From positions 124,001 to 188,000 of the forward strand of contig NZ_CP080590.1 in assembly GCF_019504385.1 (NCBI RefSeq): a DNA stretch of 64,000 bases. The letters are read 5' to 3'. The notes under the pieces were generated by a model, which did not search any database, was not told the DNA's origin, and was given only the letters and a program-made list of their open reading frames with translations. The DNA is from Devosia salina (GTDB lineage: Bacteria; Pseudomonadota; Alphaproteobacteria; Rhizobiales; Devosiaceae). Below, piece by piece: positions 34,725 through 42,622 of the stretch; the stretch's first letter is position 1, and every line of letters starts with the position of its first letter. The translations under genes were made by a program, and so were the position numbers.

Positions 34725-36317
34725 ATGCCGGCGTTCGATCATAACAGTCTCAGAACCCGAATTGCGGATGCTGCCGTGTCGCTGAGCAACAACGCCATTG
34801 TCCCCGCACTGGTTGCGGCGGCCATGGGCCAGGGCGGGGCGACACTGAGCGCCCATGGTGCGCTTGTCGTGGAAACCGGAGCCTTCACCGGTCGCTCGCC
34901 CAAGGACAAGTTCATCGTGCGCGACAGCCTCACCGACGCAAAGGTGTGGTGGGACAATTCGGGCGCCATGGCTCCCGAGAAATTCGACGTCCTGCTCGCC
35001 GACATCGCGCAGCATCTGGCCGGACAGGCGCTCTTCCGGCAGGACCTGCTGGCCGGCGCGGACCCCCAATACCAATACGACGTGACGGTGCTGACGCCCA
35101 GCGCCTGGCACGCCCTGTTCATCCGCAACCTGCTGATCCGCCGCGACGACGGCATTGCGGTCTCGGACAAGGCCGTGCCGGTCACCATCATCCACGCGCC
35201 GCTGTTCCAGGCCGATCCGGCCCGCCATGGCTGCCGCACCGAAACGGTGATCGCCCTCGACATGAGCCGCAACATCGTGCTGATCGCCGGGACGCGCTAT
35301 GCCGGGGAAATCAAGAAGAGCGTGTTCTCGCTCTTCAACTTCCACGCGCCCGACCAGGGTGTGTTGCCCATGCACTGCTCGGCCAATCTCGGGCCCGAGG
35401 GCGAGGCCGCCTTGTTCTTCGGCCTGTCGGGTACCGGCAAGACCACGCTCAGCAATGACCCGAACCGGCCGCTGATCGGCGATGACGAGCATGGCTGGAG
35501 CCAGAACGGCGTCTTCAATCTCGAGGGCGGTTGCTATGCCAAGACCGTCAACCTCGCGGAAAAGGCCGAGCCGGAAATCTTCGCCGCCACCCGCCGCTTT
35601 GGCACGGTGCTCGAAAATGTCGTGCTCGACAGCGACAACCTGCCTGTCTTCGAGGACGTGTCGCTGACCGAGAACACCCGCGCCGCCTATCCCATCGATG
35701 TTCTGCCCTCGATCGCTCGGGGCAGTGTCGGGGGCACGCCGAAAACCGTGGTATTTCTTACCGCCGACGCCTTTGGCGTACTGCCGCCACTGGCGCGTCT
35801 GTCGCCCGAACAGGCGGTCTACCACTTCCTCTCGGGCTACACGGCCAAGGTCGCCGGCACCGAGCGCGGCGTCACCGAGCCGCAGGCGACCTTCTCGGCC
35901 TGCTTTGGCGCGCCCTTCATGCCGCTACACCCCACCGTCTATGGCCGGATGCTGGCCGAGCGGCTCCGCACGAGCGGCGCGCAGGCCTGGCTGCTCAATA
36001 CCGGCTGGATTGGCGGCGCCTACGGCACCGGCAAGCGCATCGACATCGTCTCGACCCGGCGGCTGCTGAGCGCCGCGCTGGATGGAGAACTGGATCTGGT
36101 CGACATGCGCTTTGATCCGCTGTTCGGCTTCGAGGTGCCCATGAGCGTGCCGGGCGTCGAGGATCGTTTGCTCGACCCGCGTCAATGCTGGGCCGATGGC
36201 GATGCCTATGACGCCCAGGCCACCAAGCTCGTTGCGCTGTTCCGCAAGAACTTTGACAAGTTCGGGCCGGACGCCGATGCCGAGGCAGGGCCGCGGCTGC
36301 AGATGGCGGCGGAATAG
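34725..36317 (+). CDS. pckA: Phosphoenolpyruvate carboxykinase (ATP)
   Basis: A 530-aa ATP-type PEPCK making PEP and CO2 from oxaloacetate, the entry to gluconeogenesis. The kinase-1 P-loop GLSGTGKTTLSNDP is at about residues 233-246, preceded by MHCSANLGPEGEAALFFG. Substrate-binding features include GAFTGRSPKDKFIV and the late LNTGWIGGAYGTGKRI. The ATG has GGAGAG upstream. Divergence from chvI is the conserved rhizobial arrangement. ahcY follows on the same strand after a 199-bp structured gap. Confidence 0.97.
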   Translation: MPAFDHNSLRTRIADAAVSLSNNAIVPALVAAAMGQGGATLSAHGALVVETGAFTGRSPKDKFIVRDSLTDAKVWWDNSGAMAPEKFDVLLADIAQHLAGQALFRQDLLAGADPQYQYDVTVLTPSAWHALFIRNLLIRRDDGIAVSDKAVPVTIIHAPLFQADPARHGCRTETVIALDMSRNIVLIAGTRYAGEIKKSVFSLFNFHAPDQGVLPMHCSANLGPEGEAALFFGLSGTGKTTLSNDPNRPLIGDDEHGWSQNGVFNLEGGCYAKTVNLAEKAEPEIFAATRRFGTVLENVVLDSDNLPVFEDVSLTENTRAAYPIDVLPSIARGSVGGTPKTVVFLTADAFGVLPPLARLSPEQAVYHFLSGYTAKVAGTERGVTEPQATFSACFGAPFMPLHPTVYGRMLAERLRTSGAQAWLLNTGWIGGAYGTGKRIDIVSTRRLLSAALDGELDLVDMRFDPLFGFEVPMSVPGVEDRLLDPRQCWADGDAYDAQATKLVALFRKNFDKFGPDADAEAGPRLQMAAE

Positions 36318-36372
36318 CAACCGGCCTTTCCGGCCATCCCATCGCCGCCACCCCGTGCAGTCTCGTGGCCTT

Positions 36373-36422
36373 CTGACCGCAAATCGCGCCGCTGGCGCGA
36401 TTTGCTCCATAAGGCCGGTCAG
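36373..36422 (+). terminator. Large two-part hairpin between pckA and ahcY
   Basis: GCAAATCGCGCC-GCT-GGCGCGATTTGC (36379-36405) is a perfect 12-bp stem. It is enclosed by CTGACC (36373-36378) and GGTCAG (36417-36422). No T-run follows, so it may be a Rho-aided terminator for pckA or a leader structure of ahcY. A smaller CTCCC-GTATA-GGGAG hairpin lies at 36469-36483, closer to the ahcY start. I compared the region with the SAH riboswitch consensus and saw no match. Confidence 0.5.
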
Positions 36423-36516
36423 GAGATATAAACAAATCTTTATGTCCGTCATTGATCGGTAACACCCGCTCCCGTATAGGGAGGGCAACGAAACCAATCC
36501 TGCCGGAGCCCGACCC

Positions 36517-37920
36517 ATGACCAAGAGCCCGACCGACTACGCGGTCAAGGACATTTCCCTGGCCGATTACGGCCGCAAGGAAATCAATATCGCCGAAATC
36601 GAGATGCCGGGCCTGATGGCCATCCGCGAGGAATATGCTGCGGCCCAGCCCCTCAAGGGCGCGCGCATCGCCGGCTCGCTGCACATGACCATCCAGACCG
36701 CCGTCCTCATCGAGACGCTGGTGGCCCTGGGCGCCGATGTGCGCTGGGTGAGCTGCAATATCTTCTCGACCCAGGACCATGCGGCCGCCGCCATTGCTGC
36801 CGCCGGCATCCCGGTCTTTGCCCATAAGGGCGAGACCTTGGAAGAATACTGGGAATTCACCGACCGCATGATGGAATGGGGCGATGGTGGCACGCCCAAC
36901 ATGATCCTCGACGATGGCGGCGACGCCACCATGCTCGTGTTGACCGGCGCCAAGGCCGAGAAGGACCCGTCCATTCTCGACAAGCCCGGCAATGAGGAAG
37001 AGGAAATCTTCTTCGCCACCATCAAGAAGCGCCTGGCCAAGTCGCCCAATTTCTATTCGACTATTCGCGCTGCCATCAAAGGCGTGTCGGAAGAAACCAC
37101 CACGGGCGTCATGCGCCTCTATCAGCTCCATGCCCGCGGCGAGCTGCCCTTCCCGGCCATCAACGTCAACGACTCGGTCACCAAGTCCAAGTTCGACAAC
37201 AAGTATGGCACCCGTGAATCGCTGGTCGATGCGATCCGTCGCGGCACCGACGTCATGCTGGCCGGCAAGGTCGCCATCGTCTGTGGCTATGGCGATGTGG
37301 GCAAGGGCTCGGCGGAATCGCTGCGCGGCGCCGGCGCCCGCGTGCTGGTCACCGAAGTCGACCCGATCTGCGCGCTGCAGGCTGCCATGGAAGGTTTTGA
37401 GGTCGTCACCCTGGCCGAGGCCGCCCATCGCGCCGACATCGTCGTCACCGCCACCGGCAATCGCGACGTGCTCATGGTCGATGACATGCGCAATCTCAAG
37501 GACATGGCCATCGTCTGCAATATCGGCCATTTCGACAACGAGATCGACGTGCTGGGCCTGCGCAATTTCAAGTGGACCAATGTGAAGCCGCAGGTCGACA
37601 TGATCGAGCAGCCCAATGGCAAGCGCCTGATCCTGCTCTCGGAAGGCCGCCTCGTGAATCTGGGCAATGCCACCGGCCACCCCAGCTTTGTGATGTCGGC
37701 CTCCTTCTCGAACCAGACCCTGGCGCAGATCGAGCTCTGGACCAATGGCGACAAGATCGAAAAGAAGGTGCACGTCCTGCCCAAGCATCTCGACGAAAAG
37801 GTTGCCGAGCTGCACCTGGCCAAGCTCGGCGCCAAGCTCACCAAGCTGAGCAAGGTGCAGGCCGACTATATCGGCGTGCCGCAGGAAGGCCCGTTCAAGT
37901 CGGCGGAATACCGCTACTAA
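36517..37920 (+). CDS. ahcY: Adenosylhomocysteinase (S-adenosyl-L-homocysteine hydrolase)
   Basis: A 467-aa NAD-dependent enzyme splitting SAH into adenosine and homocysteine, keeping methyltransferases active. Features are GARIAGSLHMTIQTAVLIET at the N-terminal domain, CNIFSTQDHAAAAIA, the NAD-binding loop CGYGDVGKGSAESLRG near residue 257, and the C-terminal KVQADYIGVPQEGPFKSAEYRY, which is invariant in the family. The length includes the roughly 40-residue insert typical of alphaproteobacterial enzymes. A strong terminator follows. Confidence 0.98.
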   Translation: MTKSPTDYAVKDISLADYGRKEINIAEIEMPGLMAIREEYAAAQPLKGARIAGSLHMTIQTAVLIETLVALGADVRWVSCNIFSTQDHAAAAIAAAGIPVFAHKGETLEEYWEFTDRMMEWGDGGTPNMILDDGGDATMLVLTGAKAEKDPSILDKPGNEEEEIFFATIKKRLAKSPNFYSTIRAAIKGVSEETTTGVMRLYQLHARGELPFPAINVNDSVTKSKFDNKYGTRESLVDAIRRGTDVMLAGKVAIVCGYGDVGKGSAESLRGAGARVLVTEVDPICALQAAMEGFEVVTLAEAAHRADIVVTATGNRDVLMVDDMRNLKDMAIVCNIGHFDNEIDVLGLRNFKWTNVKPQVDMIEQPNGKRLILLSEGRLVNLGNATGHPSFVMSASFSNQTLAQIELWTNGDKIEKKVHVLPKHLDEKVAELHLAKLGAKLTKLSKVQADYIGVPQEGPFKSAEYRY

Positions 37921-37948
37921 GCCGACCTGCTGGCAATTCGAGACGAAA

Positions 37949-37984
37949 AAAGCCCGGGGCAATGTCCCGGGCTTTACGCTTTTT
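37949..37984 (+). terminator. Rho-independent terminator after ahcY
   Basis: AAAGCCCGGG (37949-37958), a 7-nt loop and CCCGGGCTTT (37966-37975), followed by ACGCTTTTT. The 10-bp GC-rich stem with flanking A and T tracts lies 28 bp after the ahcY stop. Confidence 0.85.
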
Positions 37985-38052
37985 AAAGGTTTCTGTTTCG
38001 TTCTGGGGTCAAGCGCTTTCCTTGCCCTTTGCCCGCAACGCACAGCCATCAA

Positions 38053-38126
38053 GACTCTTTTTCGTGATTCCCCTGCCCGCTATGGTCTTGGTGATTCGGG
38101 TTGCGGGGGGACACGCGAACCGATTC
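38053..38126. promoter_or_regulatory. Cluster of GANTC (CcrM) sites upstream of divL
   Basis: Four GANTC sites occur within 74 bp: GACTC at 38053, and GATTC at 38066, 38093 and 38122. A fifth (38271) is just inside the gene. In a G+C-rich genome about one per 300 bp is expected by chance. CcrM methylates GANTC and couples transcription to replication in alphaproteobacteria. Confidence 0.5.
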
Positions 38127-38239
38127 TGGGGGCAGCTGGAGCCGCTTTTCGGCTCTGCGTCAGCAGCCTGTTTGAAGTTGGGGCGTACCGGTCTTCCTGG
38201 CCGGGTTGGCATCGCAATCAAGAGCGAAAGAGGGCTGGT

Positions 38240-40708
38240 ATGACGCCGGATCATTTCCGGAAACAATTGGGATTCGCAGCATTATGTGCTGCTCCCCTCA
38301 CCCTGATCTCGGCTGTTCCCGCCTTGGCACAGGGTCTTGTTCCGGCAAATCTGGGCGGCATCGCCCCATTCGCAGTTGCCATCGGGGCGGGCGGCTTCGC
38401 CCTTCTGTCCATGGCCCTGGTTCGCACCCTCATCACCGACAGCCGCGCCGCGCGCCGTCGCGCCGCCGAGCAGATCGCCGAATTGCGCGCACTGGTCGAT
38501 GAATATGAGAACCTCATCGCCGGCAGCCGCGAACTGACCGTGCTCTGGCAGGCCCATGGCGGTCCGCGCATTCTCGGCCAGGCCGCCGCCGTGCTGCCGC
38601 CCGGGCGCCAGCCGCAAAGCGTGCTCAATTTTCACTCCTGGCTTGGCGCCGCCGAGACCAATCGCCTCAATGCACTGGTCGAGGACCTGCGCATGCATGG
38701 CCACGCCTTTGCCACCAGCCTCGATACCCTCGATGGCCGCCTGGTCCGCGCCAATGGCTGGGTCATGGGTGGCGCCGTGGCGCTGCGCCTGCGTCCCGCC
38801 TTCAGCCAGCCCAATGAAGGCCTGGTGCTGACGGCCGAGGCCCAGGGCGGCGACTGGGAAAGCGCCCGCGCCATTCTGGGGCTTCTCAGCAAGCCCGCTT
38901 TCCTGCGCGATGACGAGGACCGCCTGGTCTATGCCAATCCCGCCTATCTGGCGCTGGCTAAGAGCCTGGGCAAGACCTGCAGCCAGTCCCATCCCGCCGA
39001 ACTGCTCGATGCCACGAGCCTGGCCGCGCATCTCAAGTCCTGCCATGACAGCGCCGAACCGGTGGTCCGGCCTCTCGAATTTGCGTCCCATGGGCGCTTC
39101 GAGCTGGTGGAATTCCCCGTGCCCGGCGGTCGCGCCGGCTATCTGCGCCCCCTGGCCGCGGCCGAACTGGATCGCCTGGCCCCGCCGAGCGACATGGGCC
39201 TGGCCCATATCGGCGGCATTATCGACGCGCTCGGCACGCCCATTGCCATCTTCAATGCCCGGCGCGAGCTGACCCAGTTCAACGCCGCCTATGCCAATCT
39301 GTGGAACTTCGACCGCAAGTTCCTGACCCCCGGTCTTGACGAGCGCGCCATCCTCGACAAGCTCCGGACCGACGGCATGCTGCCCAACCAGGTCGACTAC
39401 CACACTTGGCGGGCCCGGCACCTCGAGAGCTACGACCGCAAGGCCCCCCATGAGGCCGATCCCTGGCACCTGCCCGATGGCCGCACCATCAAGGTGATCT
39501 CGGCGCCGGCCGGCCCCAATGGCGGCGTCATCTATGTCTTCGAGGACATGACCGAGCGCCTCGAGCTCGAAAGCACCAACAAGGCCTTCACCAATGTGCT
39601 GCGCGAAACCATCAAGGCGCTCAACGAGGCCGTGGCGGTCTTCGGCACCAATGGGCGGCTGACGCTCTCCAATCCGCAGCTCTCCAAGCTCTGGAAGCTG
39701 CCGATGAACGAACTGGGCACCAATCCCCATATCGACCAGCTGGCCGACGCCAGCGGCCGGGCCATTCCCGAGGACGGCGCCTCGATCTGGCGCGATCTCA
39801 AGCGCACCATCATCGATCTCAATCCCACCCGGACCGACCGCACCGGCCGCATCAACCGCTCCGACGGGCGCCTGATCGACTATGCCATCACCCGCCTGCC
39901 CGACGGGCAGACCATGATGACCTTCCTCGATGTCACCGAAAGCGCCGGCTATTCCAAGGTGCTCAAGGAACGCAACGACGCCCTGGTGGCCGCCGACCGC
40001 CTCAAGGACGCGTTCGTGGAAAACGTCTCCTACGAACTGCGCTCGCCGCTGACCAATATCATCGGCTTTGCCGACCTGCTCTCGGGCATGGAAAGCGGCA
40101 GCCTCAACGAGCGGCAGCGCGAATATATCGACTATATCCGCGCCTCCTCGGTGACGCTGGGCGTGCTGATCGACAATATTCTCGACCTCGCCTCGGTCGA
40201 TGCCGGCATCGCCGAGCTCAATCCCGAGCCGCTCGATGTGGCGGCCCTGGTCGACAAGGCCCGCGCCGGCATTACCGCCACCTTCCCCGAAGTTTCGGGC
40301 GAGGCGCCGCATCTGGTGGTCGATCTCGAGCCGGACCTGCCCGCCTTTGTCGCCGACGGCACCCGCATCGTGCAGGTGCTCTACAATCTCCTCTCCAATG
40401 CCGCGCGCTTCTCGCCCCCGGGCGGTGAAATCCGCCTCTCGGCCAGCCATCGCGGCGACCGCATGCTCTTCGTCATCGAGGATGAGGGGCCCGGCATTAC
40501 CGACGAGATGAAATCGGCCATCCTCACCCGCCTCGATACGCCCGCCTCGGGCGGCCGCCAGCGCGGCGCGGGCCTGGGCCTCTCTATCGTGCGCACCTTC
40601 GTCAACATGCATGGCGGCACCATTTCGGCCGAAAAGCGGGAACCCAAGGGCAGCCGCATCATCGTCAACCTGCCCCTCGACAGCGCCCTGGCGGGCGTGG
40701 CGGAATAG
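38240..40708 (+). CDS. divL: DivL-type PAS pseudo-histidine kinase (Tyr at phospho-acceptor)
   Basis: An 822-aa multi-PAS kinase-like protein. An N-terminal signal/membrane segment is followed by a second helix (APFAVAIGAGGFALLSMALV), coiled coil and PAS domains around residues 215-300, 325-440 and 450-570. The H-box reads FVENVSYELRSPLTNIIGF: Tyr598 replaces the histidine, the hallmark of Caulobacter DivL (Tyr550). The ATPase domain is intact (LLSNAARFSPPGG, IEDEGPGI, GAGLGLSIVRTFV). DivL reads DivK and controls CckA and so CtrA. The next gene is tsaE, as I recall for divL loci in related alphaproteobacteria. Tyr replacement plus context make this assignment strong. Confidence 0.85.
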   Translation: MTPDHFRKQLGFAALCAAPLTLISAVPALAQGLVPANLGGIAPFAVAIGAGGFALLSMALVRTLITDSRAARRRAAEQIAELRALVDEYENLIAGSRELTVLWQAHGGPRILGQAAAVLPPGRQPQSVLNFHSWLGAAETNRLNALVEDLRMHGHAFATSLDTLDGRLVRANGWVMGGAVALRLRPAFSQPNEGLVLTAEAQGGDWESARAILGLLSKPAFLRDDEDRLVYANPAYLALAKSLGKTCSQSHPAELLDATSLAAHLKSCHDSAEPVVRPLEFASHGRFELVEFPVPGGRAGYLRPLAAAELDRLAPPSDMGLAHIGGIIDALGTPIAIFNARRELTQFNAAYANLWNFDRKFLTPGLDERAILDKLRTDGMLPNQVDYHTWRARHLESYDRKAPHEADPWHLPDGRTIKVISAPAGPNGGVIYVFEDMTERLELESTNKAFTNVLRETIKALNEAVAVFGTNGRLTLSNPQLSKLWKLPMNELGTNPHIDQLADASGRAIPEDGASIWRDLKRTIIDLNPTRTDRTGRINRSDGRLIDYAITRLPDGQTMMTFLDVTESAGYSKVLKERNDALVAADRLKDAFVENVSYELRSPLTNIIGFADLLSGMESGSLNERQREYIDYIRASSVTLGVLIDNILDLASVDAGIAELNPEPLDVAALVDKARAGITATFPEVSGEAPHLVVDLEPDLPAFVADGTRIVQVLYNLLSNAARFSPPGGEIRLSASHRGDRMLFVIEDEGPGITDEMKSAILTRLDTPASGGRQRGAGLGLSIVRTFVNMHGGTISAEKREPKGSRIIVNLPLDSALAGVAE

Positions 40709-40730
40709 GGCGCCGGGCCATGAGCCTTTC

Positions 40731-40856
40731 GCCCCCTCCCCCTTGAGGGGAGGGCCGGGGAGGGGGTGTCGACGCTTGCCCGCATGCCGGGTTCGGCGTA
40801 GGTCCTTGTTCCGACACCCCCACCCTCATTCCCTCCCCACAAGGGGGAGGGAGGCG
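40731..40856. repeat. G-rich inverted element that supplies the tsaE ribosome-binding site
   Basis: The left arm (40731-40771) starts GCCCCCTCCCCCTTGAGGGG and ends GGGGGTGTCG. The right arm (40812-40856) starts CGACACCCCCACCCTCATTC and ends GGGGGAGGGAGGCG. The arms are inverted copies of each other and of the element at 19760. The last bases of the right arm, GGGAGGGAGGCG, abut the tsaE ATG at 40857 and form its Shine-Dalgarno. Confidence 0.8.
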
Positions 40857-41297
40857 ATGGAGCCGACACGATTGTTGCGCGATACCTTCCTCCCCGATGA
40901 TGACGCCACCGCCCGTTTCGGCGCCGAGCTTGCCACGACCCTGAGGCCCGGGGATATCGTCAGCCTCGAGGGCGATCTTGGCGCCGGCAAGACGGCCATG
41001 GCCCGCGCCATCCTGCGCGCCCTCTCCGGCGATCCGGCGCTGGAAGTGCCCTCGCCGACCTTCGCCATTCTCCAGCCCTATGACACTCCGCGCGGCCCGG
41101 TGCTGCATGCCGATCTCTACCGCCTCGCCGACGCCGCGGAGGTGGAGGAGCTGGGCCTGCTCGACGACCCCGAGGCCATCGTGCTGGTCGAATGGGCCGA
41201 GCGGGCGCCGTCTGTGGTTGCGGCGGTGACGGTGACCGTCAGCCTCGCCATTCCGCCGGGTGGGGCCGGGCGCCATGTCTCGGTGCAACGGAACTGA
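40857..41297 (+). CDS. tsaE: tRNA threonylcarbamoyladenosine biosynthesis ATPase TsaE
   Basis: A 146-aa YjeE/TsaE P-loop ATPase required with TsaB, TsaC and TsaD for t6A37 on tRNAs. Motifs are SLEGDLGAGKTAMARAIL (Walker A), VPSPTFAILQPYD (switch), LHADLYRLADAAEVEELGL and IVLVEWAERAP (Walker B/sensor), all diagnostic. The start is the ATG at 40857; its Shine-Dalgarno lies inside the intergenic repeat. It follows divL after a 148-bp gap that is mostly repeat. Confidence 0.95.
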   Translation: MEPTRLLRDTFLPDDDATARFGAELATTLRPGDIVSLEGDLGAGKTAMARAILRALSGDPALEVPSPTFAILQPYDTPRGPVLHADLYRLADAAEVEELGLLDDPEAIVLVEWAERAPSVVAAVTVTVSLAIPPGGAGRHVSVQRN

Positions 41298-41341
41298 TCT
41301 GCCACCGCCGGGTTGGTCCCTCAGCACAAGGAGACCCGCTC

Positions 41342-41563
41342 ATGCCGATGCAGATGCCGCCCATCCAGCCCGATCCCGCTCTGCCCGATGATGGCGTGCC
41401 GCCCCCGGTGCCGCCTCTTGGCCCGCAGCCGACACGGCCGGGCGAATATGAGCCACCCGTGCCCGGCGAGGACATTCCCGGCCGGGGCCCCGATTTTCCG
41501 CCCGAACAGGATCCCTTTCCCGACGATGTCGAGCCCGATCCGGACCCGCCGCTGCCGGGCTAG
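41342..41563 (+). CDS. Small acidic proline-rich protein
   Basis: A 73-aa protein made mostly of Pro, Asp and Glu (MPMQMPPIQPDPALPDDG at the start, PDFPPEQDPFPDDVEPD near the end). There is no signal peptide, membrane segment or Cys; it is expected to be disordered. AAGGAGA lies 8-14 bases upstream of the ATG, which is good evidence for translation. It is 44 bp after tsaE on the same strand, and its TAG stop is the first codon of the RIME-like element. The function is unknown; it is not recognised as a named family. Confidence 0.55.
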   Translation: MPMQMPPIQPDPALPDDGVPPPVPPLGPQPTRPGEYEPPVPGEDIPGRGPDFPPEQDPFPDDVEPDPDPPLPG

Positions 41564-41666
41564 AGCGCTTTCAGCAAAAGTGGACACCACTTTTGCGGTT
41601 CGAATGCGTGACAAAACAAAGAAATAGAGCTCCCGTTCTGATTCAATCAAAACGGGACTTGCTCTA
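41561..41666. repeat. RIME-like intergenic palindromic element, copy 2 (full length)
   Basis: The element starts TAGAGCGCTTTCAGC, contains GCAAAAGTGG-ACA-CCACTTTTGC (41574-41596) and GGTTCGAATGCGTGACAAAA, and ends with a second inverted repeat, AGAGCTCCCGTTCTGATTCA to AACGGGACTTGCTCT (41626-41665). About 105 bp in total. Copy 1 at 12477 has only the first half. Elements with this TAGAGCG...GACAAAACAAAGA pattern are common between genes in Hyphomicrobiales. Confidence 0.8.
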
Positions 41667-41675
41667 GGACCAGCG

Positions 41676-41701
41676 AAAAAGGCCCTGCACGGAACAGGGC
41701 C
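41676..41701 (-). terminator. Rho-independent terminator of the small minus-strand gene
   Basis: On the minus strand GGCCCTG, a 7-nt loop and CAGGGCC (41701-41681) are followed by TTTTT (41680-41676), starting 33 bp after the stop at 41734. This is a textbook intrinsic terminator and supports the downstream gene being real. Confidence 0.8.
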
Positions 41702-41733
41702 AGTCAGCGCTGAAACAAGCCGGGCGGGTTCGA

Positions 41734-41991
41734 CTATTCGACCCGCCTCTTGTGGTGCTCGTCCTCCTGGGTATTGCCGCGCTTGATGGTCCGGTCGCCG
41801 GTGGAATTGTCATAGAATTTGGGCGGTGGGGTCGCCGCCTCGCGCTTCTCGCTGATCGGCGCCTCATGCGGGTCGACCGCAGCGCCCTTGGTCTTTTCGC
41901 GGCCTTCGATAATGGCCTTCTGCTGCTCGCGGGTGCGCGGGCCCTGGCCGGTCTTTTCGGTGCCGCGGGTCTCGTGATTGCTCTGTTGCAT
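41734..41991 (-). CDS. Small hydrophilic protein, probably disordered
   Basis: An 85-aa protein, very rich in Glu, Lys, Arg and Gln (TRGTEKTGQGPRTREQQKAI, then TGDRTIKRGNTQEDEHHKRR), without hydrophobic segments. The ATG at 41991 is preceded by AAGGAGGA at ideal spacing, and a clear terminator follows the stop, so expression is likely. The composition resembles stress-associated disordered proteins such as KGG/hydrophilin-type ones, but no family signature is seen. It precedes the RIME-like element and lies 82 bp downstream of the DUF1810 gene. Confidence 0.6.
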   Translation of the reverse strand: MQQSNHETRGTEKTGQGPRTREQQKAIIEGREKTKGAAVDPHEAPISEKREAATPPPKFYDNSTGDRTIKRGNTQEDEHHKRRVE

Positions 41992-42073
41992 GGGAGCGTC
42001 CTCCTTGTGCATTGCACTCATGCTGCAACGGGCGCGCCTCCCGCGGAGTTGCCCATCGTGATCGGCCAGCCGT

Positions 42074-42520
42074 TCACGTCTTGAGTAGCGCCACCGTCCT
42101 CTCGTCCTCATGCCCGCCGTGAAAGGCGCTGAGCGCGGCGCGGAACAGCCGGTGCTCGGGCAGGGCGCGGGCAAACAGCGTCATCGAGGAGATGAATTTG
42201 AGGTCGTCGGGGGAGCCGAAGATGGCGTGGAGATCGCGCGGCGCCACCCCGTCGGGCGCATGCAGCAATACCGCCTCGGTGCATTCATTGAGCCGCGCCC
42301 CCAATATCGGATGCTCCGCAAAGGCCCGCGCCTCTTCGAGGTCATCGAGCGCATAGACCCGCGCGGTCTCACTCCGCCCCAGCCCGGCGAGCTGGGGAAA
42401 GATGAACCACATCCAGTGCGTCTGTTTCCGCCCGGCCCGCAATTCATGCAGCGCCGCGGGATAGACCTGGTCCTGCGCGGTGAGGAATTTGGCGATCATG
42501 GCGCCATGATTGTCGGTCAT
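42074..42520 (-). CDS. DUF1810 family protein
   Basis: A 148-aa DUF1810 protein. The signature QTHWMWFIFPQLAGLGRSETARVYAL is almost invariant in the family (here given as QTHWMWFIFPQLAGLG plus SETARVYAL). IFGSPDDLKFISSMTLFARA follows, another conserved block. The family is small, cytoplasmic and of unknown function, widespread in proteobacteria. The ATG at 42520 is used; an internal Met eight residues later is possible. Confidence 0.9.
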   Translation of the reverse strand: MTDNHGAMIAKFLTAQDQVYPAALHELRAGRKQTHWMWFIFPQLAGLGRSETARVYALDDLEEARAFAEHPILGARLNECTEAVLLHAPDGVAPRDLHAIFGSPDDLKFISSMTLFARALPEHRLFRAALSAFHGGHEDERTVALLKT

Positions 42521-42622
42521 CGTTGCAGCCTCCCGTTTGCTCTCGATGCCCCAAAACCCAGTCTAGCCGGAATTGCGGACATGCCAACCCGCCGTAAGGC
42601 GACGGGACGGGCCCCCGTCTGT

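Noticed and set aside
36318..36516. SAH riboswitch before ahcY
   Set aside because: I compared the gap with the known consensus by eye and found no match; only simple hairpins are present.
38282..40612. Minus-strand open frame of 776 codons
   Set aside because: Antisense shadow of the DivL-type gene, without domain signatures or a plausible start region.
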